Shown here piece after piece: positions 25,860 through 39,900 of a stretch of DNA of 64,000 bases (within the stretch, counting starts at the first letter, position 1; each line of letters starts with the position of its first letter). Made by a program: the position numbers and the translations under genes. Source of the DNA: Argentina anserina (Eukaryota > Streptophyta > Magnoliopsida > Rosales > Rosaceae); contig NW_026089400.1 of NCBI RefSeq assembly GCF_933775445.1, positions 124,001 to 188,000 of the forward strand, in the 5' to 3' direction. The notes below the pieces were generated by a model. It did no database searches and was not told where the DNA came from. It was given only the letters and a program-made list of their open reading frames with translations.

Positions 25860-28687
25860 TTACAGAAAGATACTCAAAGGAGAAATGAAAAGATACACAA
25901 TTGGAATAGTAAAGATACGCAAACGATGTAAAGATACTCAGTTTGAAAGAAACACACTCCCACACTTGCAAAACTCTCAAATACAATAGAAACTCGCATC
26001 AGAAGCCTTACAGAAAGATACTCAAACGAGAAATGAAAAGATACACAATTGGAATAGTAAAGATACGCAAACGATGTAAAGATACTCAGTTTGAAAGAAA
26101 CACACTCCCACACTTGCAAAATTCTCAAATACAATACAAACCCGCATCAGAAGCCTTACAGAAAGATACTCAAACGACAAATCAAAAGATACACAATTGG
26201 AATAGTAAACATACGCAAACGATGTAAAGATACACAATTGGAATAGTAAAGATACGCAAACGATGTAAAGATACACAGTTTGAAAGAAACACACTCCCAC
26301 ACTTGCAAAACTCTCAAATACAATAGAAACTTGCATCATAAGTCTTACAGAAAGATACTCAAACGAGAAATGAAAAGATACACAATTGGAATAGTAAAGA
26401 TACGCAAACGATGTAAAGATACTGAGTTTGAAAGAAACACATTCCCACACTTCCAAACCTGTCAAATACAATAGAAACTCGCATCAGAAGTCTTACAGAA
26501 TGATACTCAAACGAGAAATGAAAAGATACACAATTGGAATAGTAAAGAAACGCAAACGATGTAAAGATACACAATTGGAATAGTAAAGAAACGCAAACGA
26601 TGTAAAGATACACAATTGGAATAGTAAAGATACGCAAACGATGTAAAGATACACAGTTTGAAAGAAACACACTCCCACACTTGCAAAACTCTCAAATACA
26701 ATAGAAACTCGCATCATAAGTCTTACAGAAAGATACTCAAACGAGAAATGAAAAGATACACAATTGGAATAGTAAAGATACGCAAACGATGTAAGGATAC
26801 TCAGTTTGAAAGAAACATACTCCCACACTTGCAAAACTCTCAAATTCAATAGAAACTCGCATCAGAAAGCCTTATAGAAAGATACTCAAACGAGAAATGA
26901 AAAGATACACAATTGGAATAGTAAGGATACGCAAACGATGTAAAGATACACAATTGGAATAGTAAGGATACGGAAACGATGTAAAGATACTCAGTTTGAA
27001 AGAAACACACTCCCACACTTGCAAAACTCTCAAATACAAGAGAAACTCGCATCAGAAGTCTTACAGAAAGATACTCAAACGAGAAATGAAAAGATACACA
27101 ATTGGAATAGTAAAGATACGCAAACGATGTAAAGATATTCAGTTTGAAAGGAACACACTCCCACACTTGCAAAACTCTCAAATACAATAGAAACTCGCAT
27201 CAGAAGCCTTACAGAAAGATACTCAAAGGAGAAATGAAAAGATACACAATTGGAATAGTAAAGATACGCAAACGATGTAAAGATACTCAGTTTGAAAGAA
27301 ACACACTCCCACACTTGCAAAACTCTCAAATACAATAGAAACTCGCATCAGAAGCCTTACAGAAAGATACTCAAACGAGAAATGAAAAGATACACAATTG
27401 GAATAGTAAAGATACGCAAACGATGTAAAGATACTCAGTTTGAAAGAAACACACTCCCACACTTGCAAAACTCTCAAATACAATAGAAACTCGCATCAGA
27501 AGCCTTACAGAAAGATACTCAAACGAGAAATGAAAAGATACACAATTGGAATAGTAAAGATACGCAAACGATGTAAAGATACTCAGTTTGAAAGAAACAC
27601 ACTCCCACACTTGCAAAATTCTCAAATACAATACAAACCCGCATCAGAAGCCTTACAGAAAGATACTCAAACGACAAATCAAAAGATACACAATTGGAAT
27701 AGTAAACATACGCAAACGATGTAAAGATACACAATTGGAATAGTAAAGATACGCAAACGATGTAAAGATACACAGTTTGAAAGAAACACACTCCCACACT
27801 TGCAAAACTCTCAAATACAATAGAAACTTGCATCATAAGTCTTACAGAAAGATACTCAAACGAGAAATGAAAAGATACACAATTGGAATAGTAAAGATAC
27901 GCAAACGATGTAAAGATACTGAGTTTGAAAGAAACACATTCCCACACTTCCAAACCTGTCAAATACAATAGAAACTCGCATCAGAAGTCTTACAGAATGA
28001 TACTCAAACGAGAAATGAAAAGATACACAATTGGAATAGTAAAGATACGCAAACGATGTAAAGATACACAATTGGAATAGTAAAGAAACGCAAACGATGT
28101 AAAGATACACAATTGGAATAGTAAAGATACGCAAACGATGTAAAGATACACAGTTTGAAAGAAACACACTCCCACACTTGCAAAACTCTCAAATACAATA
28201 GAAACTCGCATCATAAGTCTTACAGAAAGATACTCAAACGAGAAATGAAAAGATACACAATTGGAATAGTAAAGATACGCAAACGATGTAAGGATACTCA
28301 GTTTGAAAGAAACATACTCCCACACTTGCAAAACTCTCAAATTCAATAGAAACTCGCATCAGAAAGCCTTATAGAAAGATACTCAAACGAGAAATGAAAA
28401 GATACACAATTGGAATAGTAAGGATACGCAAACGATGTAAAGATACACAATTGGAATAGTAAGGATACGGAAACGATGTAAAGATACTCAGTTTGAAAGA
28501 AACACACTCCCACACTTGCAAAACTCTCAAATACAAGAGAAACTCGCATCAGAAGTCTTACAGAAAGATACTCAAACGAGAAATGAAAAGATACACAATT
28601 GGAATAGTAAAGATACGCAAACGATGTAAAGATATTCAGTTTGAAAGGAACACACTCCCACACTTGCAAAATTCTCAAATACAATAG
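25860..28687. repeat. Tandem duplication of about 1.5 kb
   Basis: Copies are at about 25860-27190 and 27210-28687. Private variants such as ACAATACAAACCC (26131 and 27628) are 1497 bp apart. The variant CTCAAAGGAG (near 25875 and 27224) is only 1349 bp apart, so the copies differ by one 148-bp monomer near their left ends. Confidence 0.8.
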
Positions 28688-30039
28688 AAACTCGCATCAG
28701 AAAGCCTTACAGAAAGATCCTCAAACGAGAAATGACAAGATACAAAATTGGAATAGTAAGGATACGGAAACGATGTAAAGATATTCAGTTTGAAAGAAAC
28801 ACACTCCCACACTTGCAAAACTCTCAAATTCAATAGAAACTCGCTTCAGAAAGCCTTACAGAAAGATACTCAAACGAGAAATGAAAAGATACACAATTGG
28901 AATAGTAAAGAAACGCAAACGATGTAAAGATACTCAGTTTGAAAGAAACACACTCCCACACTTGCAAAACTCTCAAATACAATAGAAACTCGCATCAGAA
29001 AGCCTTACAGAAAGATACTCAAACGAGAAATGAAAAGATACACAATTGGAATAGTAAAGATACGCAAATGATGTAAAGATACACAATTGGAATAGTAAAG
29101 ATACGCAAACGATGTAAAGATACTCAGTTTGGAAGAAACACACTCCCACACTTGCAAAACTCTCAAATACAATAGAAACTCGCATCAGAAGCCATACAGA
29201 AAGATACTCAAACGAGAAATGAAAAGATACACAATTGGAATAGTAAAGATACGCAAACGATGTAAAGATACCCAGTTTGAAAGAAACACACTCCCACACT
29301 TGCAAAACTCTCAAATACAATAGAAACTCGCATCAGAAGCCTTACAGAAAGATACTCAAACGAGAAATGAAAAGATACACAATTGGAATAGTAAAGATAC
29401 GCAAACGATGTAAAGATACTCAGTTTGAAAGAAACACACTCCCACACTTGCAAAACTCTCAAATACAATAGAAACTCGCATCAGAAAGCCTTACAGAAAG
29501 ATACTCAAACGAGAAATGAAAAGATACACAATTGGAATAGTAAAGATACGCAAACGATGTAAAGATACTCAGTTTGAAAGAAACACACCCCCACACTTGC
29601 AAAACTCTCAAATACAATAGAAACTCGCATCAGAAGCCTTACAGAAAGATACTCAAACGAGAAATGAAAAGATACACAATTGGAATAGTAAAGATACGCA
29701 AACGATGTAAAGATACACAATTGGAATAGTAAAGATACGCAAACGATGTAAAGATACTCAGTTTGAAAGAAACACACTCCCACACTTGCGAAACTCTCAA
29801 ATACAATAGAAACTCGCATCAGAAGCCTTACAGAAAGATACTCAAACGAGAAATGAAAAGATACACAATTGGAATAGTAAAGATACGCAAACGATGTAAA
29901 GATACTCAGTTTGAAAGAAACACACTCCCACACTTGCAAAATTCTCAAATACAATACAAACCCGCATCAGAAGCCTTACAGAAAGATACTCAAACGAGAA
30001 ATCAAAAGATACACAATTGGAATAGTAAAGAAACGCAAA

Positions 30040-33000
30040 CGATGTAAAGATACACAATTGGAATAGTAAAGATACGCAAACGATGTAAAGATACACAGTT
30101 TGAAAGAAACACACTCCCACACTTGCAAAACTCTCAAATACAAGAGAAACTCGCATCAGAAGTCTTACAGAACGATACTCAAACGAGAAATGAAAAGATA
30201 CACAATTGGAATAGTAAAGATACGCAAACGATGTAAAGATACCCAGTTTGAAAGAAACACACTCCCACACTTGCAAAACTCTCAAATACAATAGAAACTC
30301 GCATCAGAAGCCTTACAGAAAGATACTCAAACGAGAAATGAAAAGATACACAATTGGAATAGTAAAGATACGCAAACGATGTAAAGATACTCAGTTTGAA
30401 AGAAACACACTCCCACACTTGCAAAACTCTCAAATACAATAGAAACTCGCATCAGAAAGCCTTACAGAAAGATACTCAAACGAGAAATGAAAAGATACAC
30501 AATTGGAATAGTAAAGATACGCAAACGATGTAAAGATACTCAGTTTGAAAGAAACACACCCCCACACTTGCAAAACTCTCAAATACAATAGAAACTCGCA
30601 TCAGAAGCCTTACAGAAAGATACTCAAACGAGAAATGAAAAGATACACAATTGGAATAGTAAAGATACGCAAACGATGTAAAGATACACAATTGGAATAG
30701 TAAAGATACGCAAACGATGTAAAGATACTCAGTTTGAAAGAAACACACTCCCACACTTGCAAAACTCTCAAATACAAGAGAAACTCGCATCAGAAGTCTT
30801 ACAGAAAGATACTCAAACGAGAAATGAAAAGATACACAATTGGAATAGTAAAGATACGCAAACGATGTAAAGATATTCAGTTTGAAAGAAACACACTCCC
30901 ACACTTGCAAAATTCTCAAATACAATAGAAACTCGCATCAGAAAGCCTTACAGAAAGATCCTCAAACGAGAAATGACAAGATACACAATTGGAATAGTAA
31001 GGATACGGAAACGATGTAAAGATATTCAGTTTGAAAGAAACACACTCCCACACTTGCAAAACTCTCAAATTCAATAGAAACTCGCTTCAGAAAGCCTTAC
31101 AGAAAGATACTCAAACGAGAAATGAAAAGATACACAATTGGAATAGTAAAGATACGCAAACGATGTAAAGATACTCAGTTTGAAAGAAACACACCCCCAA
31201 ACTTGCAAAACTCTCAAATACAATAGAAACTCGCATCAGAAGCCTTACAGAAAGATACTCAAACGAGAAATAAAAAGATACACAATTGGAATAGTAAAGA
31301 TACGCAAATGATGTAAAGATACACAATTGGAATAGTAAAGATACGCAAACGATGTAAAGATACTCAGTTTGAAAGAAACACACTCCCACACTTGCAAAAC
31401 TCTCAAATACAATAGAAACTCGCATCAGAAGCCTTACAGAAAGATACTCAAACGAGAAATGAAATGATACACAATTGGAATAGTAAAGATACGCAAACGA
31501 TGTAAAGATACTCAGTTTGAAAGAAACACACTCCCACACTTGCAAAACTCTCAAATTCAATAGAAACTCGCATCAGAAAGCCTTACAGAAAGATACTCAA
31601 ACGAGAAATGAAAAGATACACAATTGGAATAGTAAAGATACGCAAACGATGTAAAGATACACAGTTTGAAAGAAACACACTCCCACACTTGCAAAACTCT
31701 CAAATACAATAGAAACTCGCATCAGAAAGCCTTACAGAAAGATACTCAAACGAGAAATGAAAAGATACACAATTGGAATAGTAAAGATACGCAAACGATC
31801 TAAAGATACTCAGTTTGAAAGAAACACACTCCCACACTTGGAAAACTTTCAAATTCAATAGAAACTCGCATCAGTAGCCTTACAGAAAGATACTCAAACG
31901 AGAAACGAAAAGATACACAATTGGAATAGTAAAGATACGCAAACGATGTAAAGATACACAATTGGAATAGTAAAGATACGCAAACGATGTAAAGATACAC
32001 AGTTTGAAAGAAACACACTCCCACACTTGCAAAACTCTCAAATACAAGAGAAACTCGCATCAGAAGTCTTACAGAAAGATACTCAAACGAGAAATGAAAA
32101 GATACACAATTGGAATAGTAAAGATACGCAAACGATGTAAAGATACCCAGTTTGAAAGAAACACACTCCCACACTTGCAAAACTCTCAAATACAATAGAA
32201 ACTCGCATCAGAAGCCTTACAGAAAGATACTCAAACGAGAAATGAAAAGATACACAATTGGAATAGTAAAGATACGCAAACGATGTAAAGATACTCAGTT
32301 TGAAAGAAACACACTCCCACACTTGCAAAACTCTCAAATACAATAGAAACTCGCATCAGAAAGCCTTACAGAAAGATACTCAAACGAGAAATGAAAAGAT
32401 ACACAATTGGAATAGTAAAGATACGCAAACGATGTAAAGATACTCAGTTTGAAAGAAACACACCCCCACACTTGCAAAACTCTCAAATACAATAGAAACT
32501 CGCATCAGAAGCCTTACAGAAAGATACTCAAACGAGAAATGAAAAGATACACAATTGGAATAGTAAAGATACGCAAACGATGTAAAGATACACAATTGGA
32601 ATAGTAAAGATACGCAAACGATGTAAAGATACTCAGTTTGAAAGAAACACACTCCCACACTTGCAAAACTCTCAAATACAAGAGAAACTCGCATCAGAAG
32701 TCTTACAGAAAGATACTCAAACGAGAAATGAAAAGATACACAATTGGAATAGTAAAGATACGCAAACGATGTAAAGATATTCAGTTTGAAAGAAACACAC
32801 TCCCACACTTGCAAAATTCTCAAATACAATAGAAACTCGCATCAGAAAGCCTTACAGAAAGATCCTCAAACGAGAAATGACAAGATACACAATTGGAATA
32901 GTAAGGATACGGAAACGATGTAAAGATATTCAGTTTGAAAGAAACACACTCCCACACTTGCAAAACTCTCAAATTCAATAGAAACTCGCTTCAGAAAGCC

Positions 33001-33894
33001 TTACAGAAAGATACTCAAACGAGAAATGAAAAGATACACAATTGGAATAGTAAAGATACGCAAACGATGTAAAGATACTCAGTTTGAAAGAAACACACCC
33101 CCAAACTTGCAAAACTCTCAAATACAATAGAAACTCGCATCAGAAGCCTTACAGAAAGATACTCAAACGAGAAATAAAAAGATACACAATTGGAATAGTA
33201 AAGATACGCAAATGATGTAAAGATACACAATTGGAATAGTAAAGATACGCAAACGATGTAAAGATACTCAGTTTGAAAGAAACACACTCCCACACTTGCA
33301 AAACTCTCAAATACAATAGAAACTCGCATCAGAAGCCTTACAGAAAGATACTCAAACGAGAAATGAAATGATACACAATTGGAATAGTAAAGATACGCAA
33401 ACGATGTAAAGATACTCAGTTTGAAAGAAACACACTCCCACACTTGCAAAACTCTCAAATTCAATAGAAACTCGCATCAGAAAGCCTTACAGAAAGATAC
33501 TCAAACGAGAAATGAAAAGATACACAATTGGAATAGTAAAGATACGCAAACGATGTAAAGATACACAGTTTGAAAGAAACACACTCCCACACTTGCAAAA
33601 CTCTCAAATACAATAGAAACTCGCATCAGAAAGCCTTACAGAAAGATACTCAAACGAGAAATGAAAAGATACACAATTGGAATAGTAAAGATACGCAAAC
33701 GATCTAAAGATACTCAGTTTGAAAGAAACACACTCCCACACTTGGAAAACTTTCAAATTCAATAGAAACTCGCATCAGTAGCCTTACAGAAAGATACTCA
33801 AACGAGAAACGAAAAGATACACAATTGGAATAGTAAAGATACGCAAACGATGTAAAGATACACAATTGGAATAGTAAAGATACGCAAACGATGT
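30040..33894. repeat. Tandem duplication of 1904 bp
   Basis: Copies are at about 30040-31943 and 31944-33894. The run of variants, including CACCCCCAAACTTGC (near 31193 and 33097), CGATCTAAAG and GCATCAGTAGCC, recurs at an offset of exactly 1904 bp. Confidence 0.8.
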
Positions 33895-33999
33895 AAAGAT
33901 ACTCAGTTTGAAAGAAACACACTCCCACACTTGCAAAACTCTCAAATTCAATAGAAACTCGCATCAGAAGCCATACAGAAAGATACTCAAACGAGAAAT

Positions 34000-36900
34000 G
34001 AAAAGATACACAATTGGAATAGTAAAGATACGCAAACGATGTAAAGATACAAAGTTTGAATAGTAAGGATACGGAAACGATGTAAAGATACTCAGTTTGA
34101 AAGAAACACACTCCCACACTTGCAAAACTCTCAAATTCAATAGAAACTCGCTTCAGAAAGCCTTACAGAAAGATACTCAAACGAGAAATGAAAAGATACA
34201 CAATTGGAATAGTAAAGATACGCAAACGATGTAAAGATACTGAGTTTGAAAGAAACACATTCCCACACTTGCAAACCTCTCAAATACAATAGAAACTCGC
34301 ATCAGAAGTCTTACAGAAAGATACTCAAACGAGAAATGAAAAGATACACAATTGGAATAGTAAAGATACGCAAACGATGTAAAGATACTCAGTTTGAAAG
34401 AAACATACTCCCACACTTGCAAAACTCTCAAATTCAATAGAAACTCGCATCAGAAAGCCTTACAGAAAGATACTCAAACGAGAAATGAAAAGATACACAA
34501 TTGGAATAGTAAAGATACGCAAACGATGTAAAGATACACAATTGGAATAGTAAAGATACGCAAACGATGTAAAGATACTCAGTTTGAAAGAAACACACCC
34601 CCACACTTGCAAAACTCTCAAATACAATAGAAACTCGCATCAGAAAGCCTTACAGAAAGATCCTCAAACGAGAAATGAAAAGATACACAATTGGAATAGT
34701 AAAGATACGCAAACGATGTAAAGATACACAGTTTGAAAGAAACACACTCCCACACTTGCAAAACTCTCAAATACAAGAGAAACTCGCATCAGAAGCCATA
34801 CAGAAACATACTCAAACGAGAAATGAAAAGATACACAATTCGAATAGTAAAGATACGCAAACGATGTAAAGATGCACAATTGGAATAGTAAAGATACGCA
34901 AACGATGTAAAGATACACAATTGGAATAGTAAAGATACGCAAACGATGTAAAGATACTCAGTTTGAAAGAAACACACTCCCACACTTGGAAAACTTTCAA
35001 ATTCAATAGAAACTCGCATCAGTAGCCTTACAGAAAGATACTCAAACGAGAAACGAAAAGATACACAATTGGAATAGTAAAGATACGCAAATGATGTAAA
35101 GATACACAATTGGAATAGTAAAGATACGCAAACGATGTAAAGATACTCAGTTTGAAAGAAACACACTCCCACACTTGCAAAACTCTCAAATTCAATAGAA
35201 ACTCGCATCAGAAAGCCTTACAGAAAGATACTCAAACGAGAAATGAAAAGATACACAATTGGAATAGTAAAGATACGCAAACGATGTAAAGATACAAAGT
35301 TTGAATAGTAAGGATACGAAAACGATGTAAAGATACTCAGTTTGAAAGAAACACACTCCCACACTTGCAAAACTCTCAAATACAATAGAAACTCGCATCA
35401 GAAGCCATACAGAAAGATACTCAAACGAGAAATGAAAAGATACACAATTGGAATAGTAAAGATACGCAAACGATGTAAAGATACCCAGTTTGAAAGAAAC
35501 ACACTCCCACACTTGCAAAACTCTCAAATACAATAGAAACTCGCATCAGAAGCCTTACAGAAAGATACTCAAACGAGAAATGAAAAGATACACAATTGGA
35601 ATAGTAAAGATACGCAAACGATGTAAAGATACTCAGTTTGAAAGAAACACACTCCCACACTTGCAAAACTCTCAAATACAATAGAAACTCGCATCAGAAG
35701 CCATACAGAAAGATACTCAAACGAGAAATGAAAAGATACACAATTGGAATAGTAAAGATACGCAAACGATGTAAAGATACCCAGTTTGAAAGAAACACAC
35801 TCCCACACTTGCAAAACTCTCAAATACAATAGAAACTCGCATCAGAAGCCTTACAGAAAGATACTCAAACGAGAAATGAAAAGATACACAATTGGAATAG
35901 TAAAGATACGCAAATGATGTAAAGATACTCAGTTTGAAAGAAACACACTCCCACACTTGGAAAACTTTCAAATTCAATAGAAACTCGCATCAGTAGCCTT
36001 ACAGAAAGATACTCAAACGAGAAACGAAAAGATACACAATTGGAATAGTAAAGATACGCAAACGATGTAAAGATACACAATTGGAATAGTAAAGATACGC
36101 GAACGATGTAAAGATACTCAGTTTGAAAGAAACACACTCCCACACTTGCAAAACTCTCAAATTCAATAGAAACTCGCATCAGAAGCCATACAGAAAGATA
36201 CTCAAACGAGAAATGAAAAGATACACAATTGGAATAGTAAAGATACGCAAACGATGTAAAGATACAAAGTTTGAATAGTAAGGATACGGAAACGATGTAA
36301 AGATACTCAGTTTGAAAGAAACACACTCCCACACTTGCAAAACTCTCAAATACAATAGAAACTCGCATCAGAAAGCCTTACAGAAAGATACTCAAACGAG
36401 AAATGAAAAGATACACAATTGGAATAGTAAAGATACGCAAACGATGTAAAGATACTCAGTTTGAAAGAAACACACCCCCAAACTTGCAAAACTCTCAAAT
36501 ACAATAGAAACTCGCATCAGAAGCCTTACAGAAAGATACTCAAACGAGAAATAAAAAGATACACAATTGGAATAGTAAAGATACGCAAATGATGTAAAGA
36601 TACACAATTGGAATAGTAAAGATACGCAAACGATGAAAAGATACTCAGTTTGAAAGAAACACACTCCCACACTTGCAAAACTCTCAAATACAATAGAAAC
36701 TCGCATCAGAAGCCATACAGAAAGATACTCAAACGAGAAATGAAAAGATACACAATTGGAATAGTAAAGATACGCAAACGATGTAAAGATACCCAGTTTG
36801 AAAGAAACACACTCCCACACTTGCAAAACTCTCAAATACAATAGAAACTCGCATCAGAAGCCTTACAGAAAGATACTCAAACGAGAAATGAAAAGATACA

Positions 36901-39900
36901 CAATTGGAATAGTAAAGATACGCAAACGATGTAAAGATACTCAGTTTGAAAGAAACACACTCCCACACTTGAAAAACTCTCAAATACAATAGAAACTCGC
37001 ATCAGAAGCCTTACAGAAAGATACTCAAACGAGAAATGAAAAGATACACAATTGGAATAGTAAAGTTACGCAAACGATGTAAAGATACCCAGTTTGAAAG
37101 AAACACACTCCCACACTTGCAAAACTCTCAAATACAATAGAAACTCGCATCAGAAGCCTTACAGAAAGATACTCAAACGAGAAATGAAAAGATACAGAAT
37201 TGGAATAGTAAAGATACGCAAACGATGTAAAGATACACAATTGGAATAGTAAAGATACGCAAACGATGTAAAGATACTCAGTTTGAAAGAAACACACTCC
37301 CACACTTGCAAAACTCTCAAATACAATAGAAACTCGCATCAGAAGCCTTACAGAAAGATACTCAAACGAGAAATGAAAAGATACACAATTGGAATAGTAA
37401 AGATACGCAAACGATGTAAAGATACTCAGTTTGAAAGAAACACACTCCCACACTTGAAAAACTCTCAAATACAATAGAAACTCGCATCAGAAAGCCTTAC
37501 AGAAAGATACTCAAACGAGAAATGAAAAGATACACAATTGGAATAGTAAAGATACGCAAACGATGTAAAGATACTCAGTTTGAAAGAAACACACCCCCAA
37601 ACTTGCAAAACTCTCAAATACAATAGAAACTCGCATCAGAAGCCTTACAGAAAGATACTCAAACGAGAAATAAAAAGATACACAATTGGAATAGTGAAGA
37701 TACGCAAATGATGTAAAGATACACAATTGGAATAGTAAAGATACGCAAACGATGTAAAGATACTCAGTTTGAAAGAAACACACTCCCACACTTGCAAAAC
37801 TCTCAAATACAATAGAAACTCGCATCAGAAGCCATACAGAAAGATACTCAAACGAGAAATGAAAAGATACACAATTGGAATAGTAAAGATACGCAAACGA
37901 TGTAAAGATACCCAGTTTGAAAGAAACACACTCCCACACTTGCAAAACTCTCAAATACAATAGAAACTCGCATCAGAAGCCTTACAGAAAGATACTCAAA
38001 CGAGAAATGAAAAGATACACAATTGGAATAGTAAAGATACGCAAACGATGTAAAGATACTCAGTTTGAAAGAAACACACTCCCACACTTGAAAAACTCTC
38101 AAATACAATAGAAACTCGCATCAGAAGCCTTACAGAAAGATACTCAAACGAGAAATGAAAAGATACACAATTGGAATAGTAAAGTTACGCAAACGATGTA
38201 AAGATACCCAGTTTGAAAGAAACACACTCCCACACTTGCAAAACTCTCAAATACAATAGAAACTCGCATCAGAAGCCTTACAGAAAGATACTCAAACGAG
38301 AAATGAAAAGATACAGAATTGGAATAGTAAAGATACGCAAACGATGTAAAGATACACAATTGGAATAGTAAAGATACGCAAACGATGTAAAGATACTCAG
38401 TTTGAAAGAAACACACTCCCACACTTGCAAAACTCTCAAATACAATAGAAACTCGCATCAGAAGCCTTACAGAAAGATACTCAAACGAGAAATGAAAAGA
38501 TACACAATTGGAATAGTAAAGATACGCAAACGACGTAAAGATACACAGTTTGAAAGAAACACACTCCCACACTTGGAAAACTCTCAAATACAATAGAAAC
38601 TCGCATCAGAAGCCATACAGAAACATACTCAAACGAGAAATGAAAAGATACACAATTCGAATAGTAAAGATACGCAAACGATGTAAAGATGCACAATTGG
38701 AATAATAAAGATACGCAAACGATGTAAAGATACACAATTGGAATAGTAAAGATACGCAAACGATGTAAAGATACTCAGTTTGAAAGAAACACACTCCCAC
38801 ACTTGCAAAACTCTCAAATTCAATAGAAAGTCGCATCAAAAAGCCTTACAGAAAGATACTCAAACGAGAAATGAAAAGATACACAATTGGAATAGTAAAG
38901 ATACGCAAACGATGCAAAGATACAAAGTTTGAATAGTAAGGATACGGAAACGATGTAAAGATACTCAGTTTGAAAGAAACACACTCCCACACTTGCAAAA
39001 CTCTCAAATTCAATAGAAACTCGCTTCAGAAAGCCTTACAGAAAGATACTCAAACGAGAAATGAAAAGATACACAATTGGAATAGTAAAGATACGCAAAC
39101 GATGTAAAGATACTGAGTTTGAAAGAAACACATTCCCACACTTGCAAACCTCTCAAATACAATAGAAACTCGCATCAGAAGTCTTACAGAAAGATACTCA
39201 AACGAGAAATGAAAAGATACAGAATTGGAATAGTAAAGATACGCAAACGATGTAAAGATACACAATTGGAATAGTAAAGATACGCAAACGATGTAAAGAT
39301 ACTCAGTTTGAAAGAAACACACTCCCACACTTGCAAAACTCTCAAATACAATAGAAACTCGCATCAGAAGCCTTACAGAAAGATACTCAAACGAGAAATG
39401 AAAAGATACACAATTGGAATAGTAAAGATACGCAAACGACGTAAAGATACACAGTTTGAAAGAAACACACTCCCACACTTGCAAAACTCTCAAATACAAT
39501 AGAAACTCGCATCAGAAGCCATACAGAAACATACTCAAACGAGAAATGAAAAGATACACAATTCGAATAGTAAAGATACGCAAACGATGTAAAGATGCAC
39601 AATTGGAATAGTAAAGATACGCAAACGATGTAAAGATACACAATTGGAATAGTAAAGATACGCAAACGATGTAAAGATACTCAGTTTGAAAGAAACACAC
39701 TCCCACACTTGCAAAACTCTCAAATTCAATAGAAAGTCGCATCAGAAAGCCTTACAGAAAGATACTCAAACGAGAAATGAAAAGATACACAATTGGAATA
39801 GTAAAGATACGCAAACGATGTAAAGATACAAAGTTTGAATAGTAAGGATACGGAAACGATGTAAAGATACTCAGTTTGAAAGAAACACACTCCCACACTT

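Noticed and set aside
25795..25989. Recurrent 64-codon plus-strand frames in the right array
   Set aside because: They are simple translations of one monomer, repeated every 148 bp, overlap one another in different frames and have no promoter or domain evidence.
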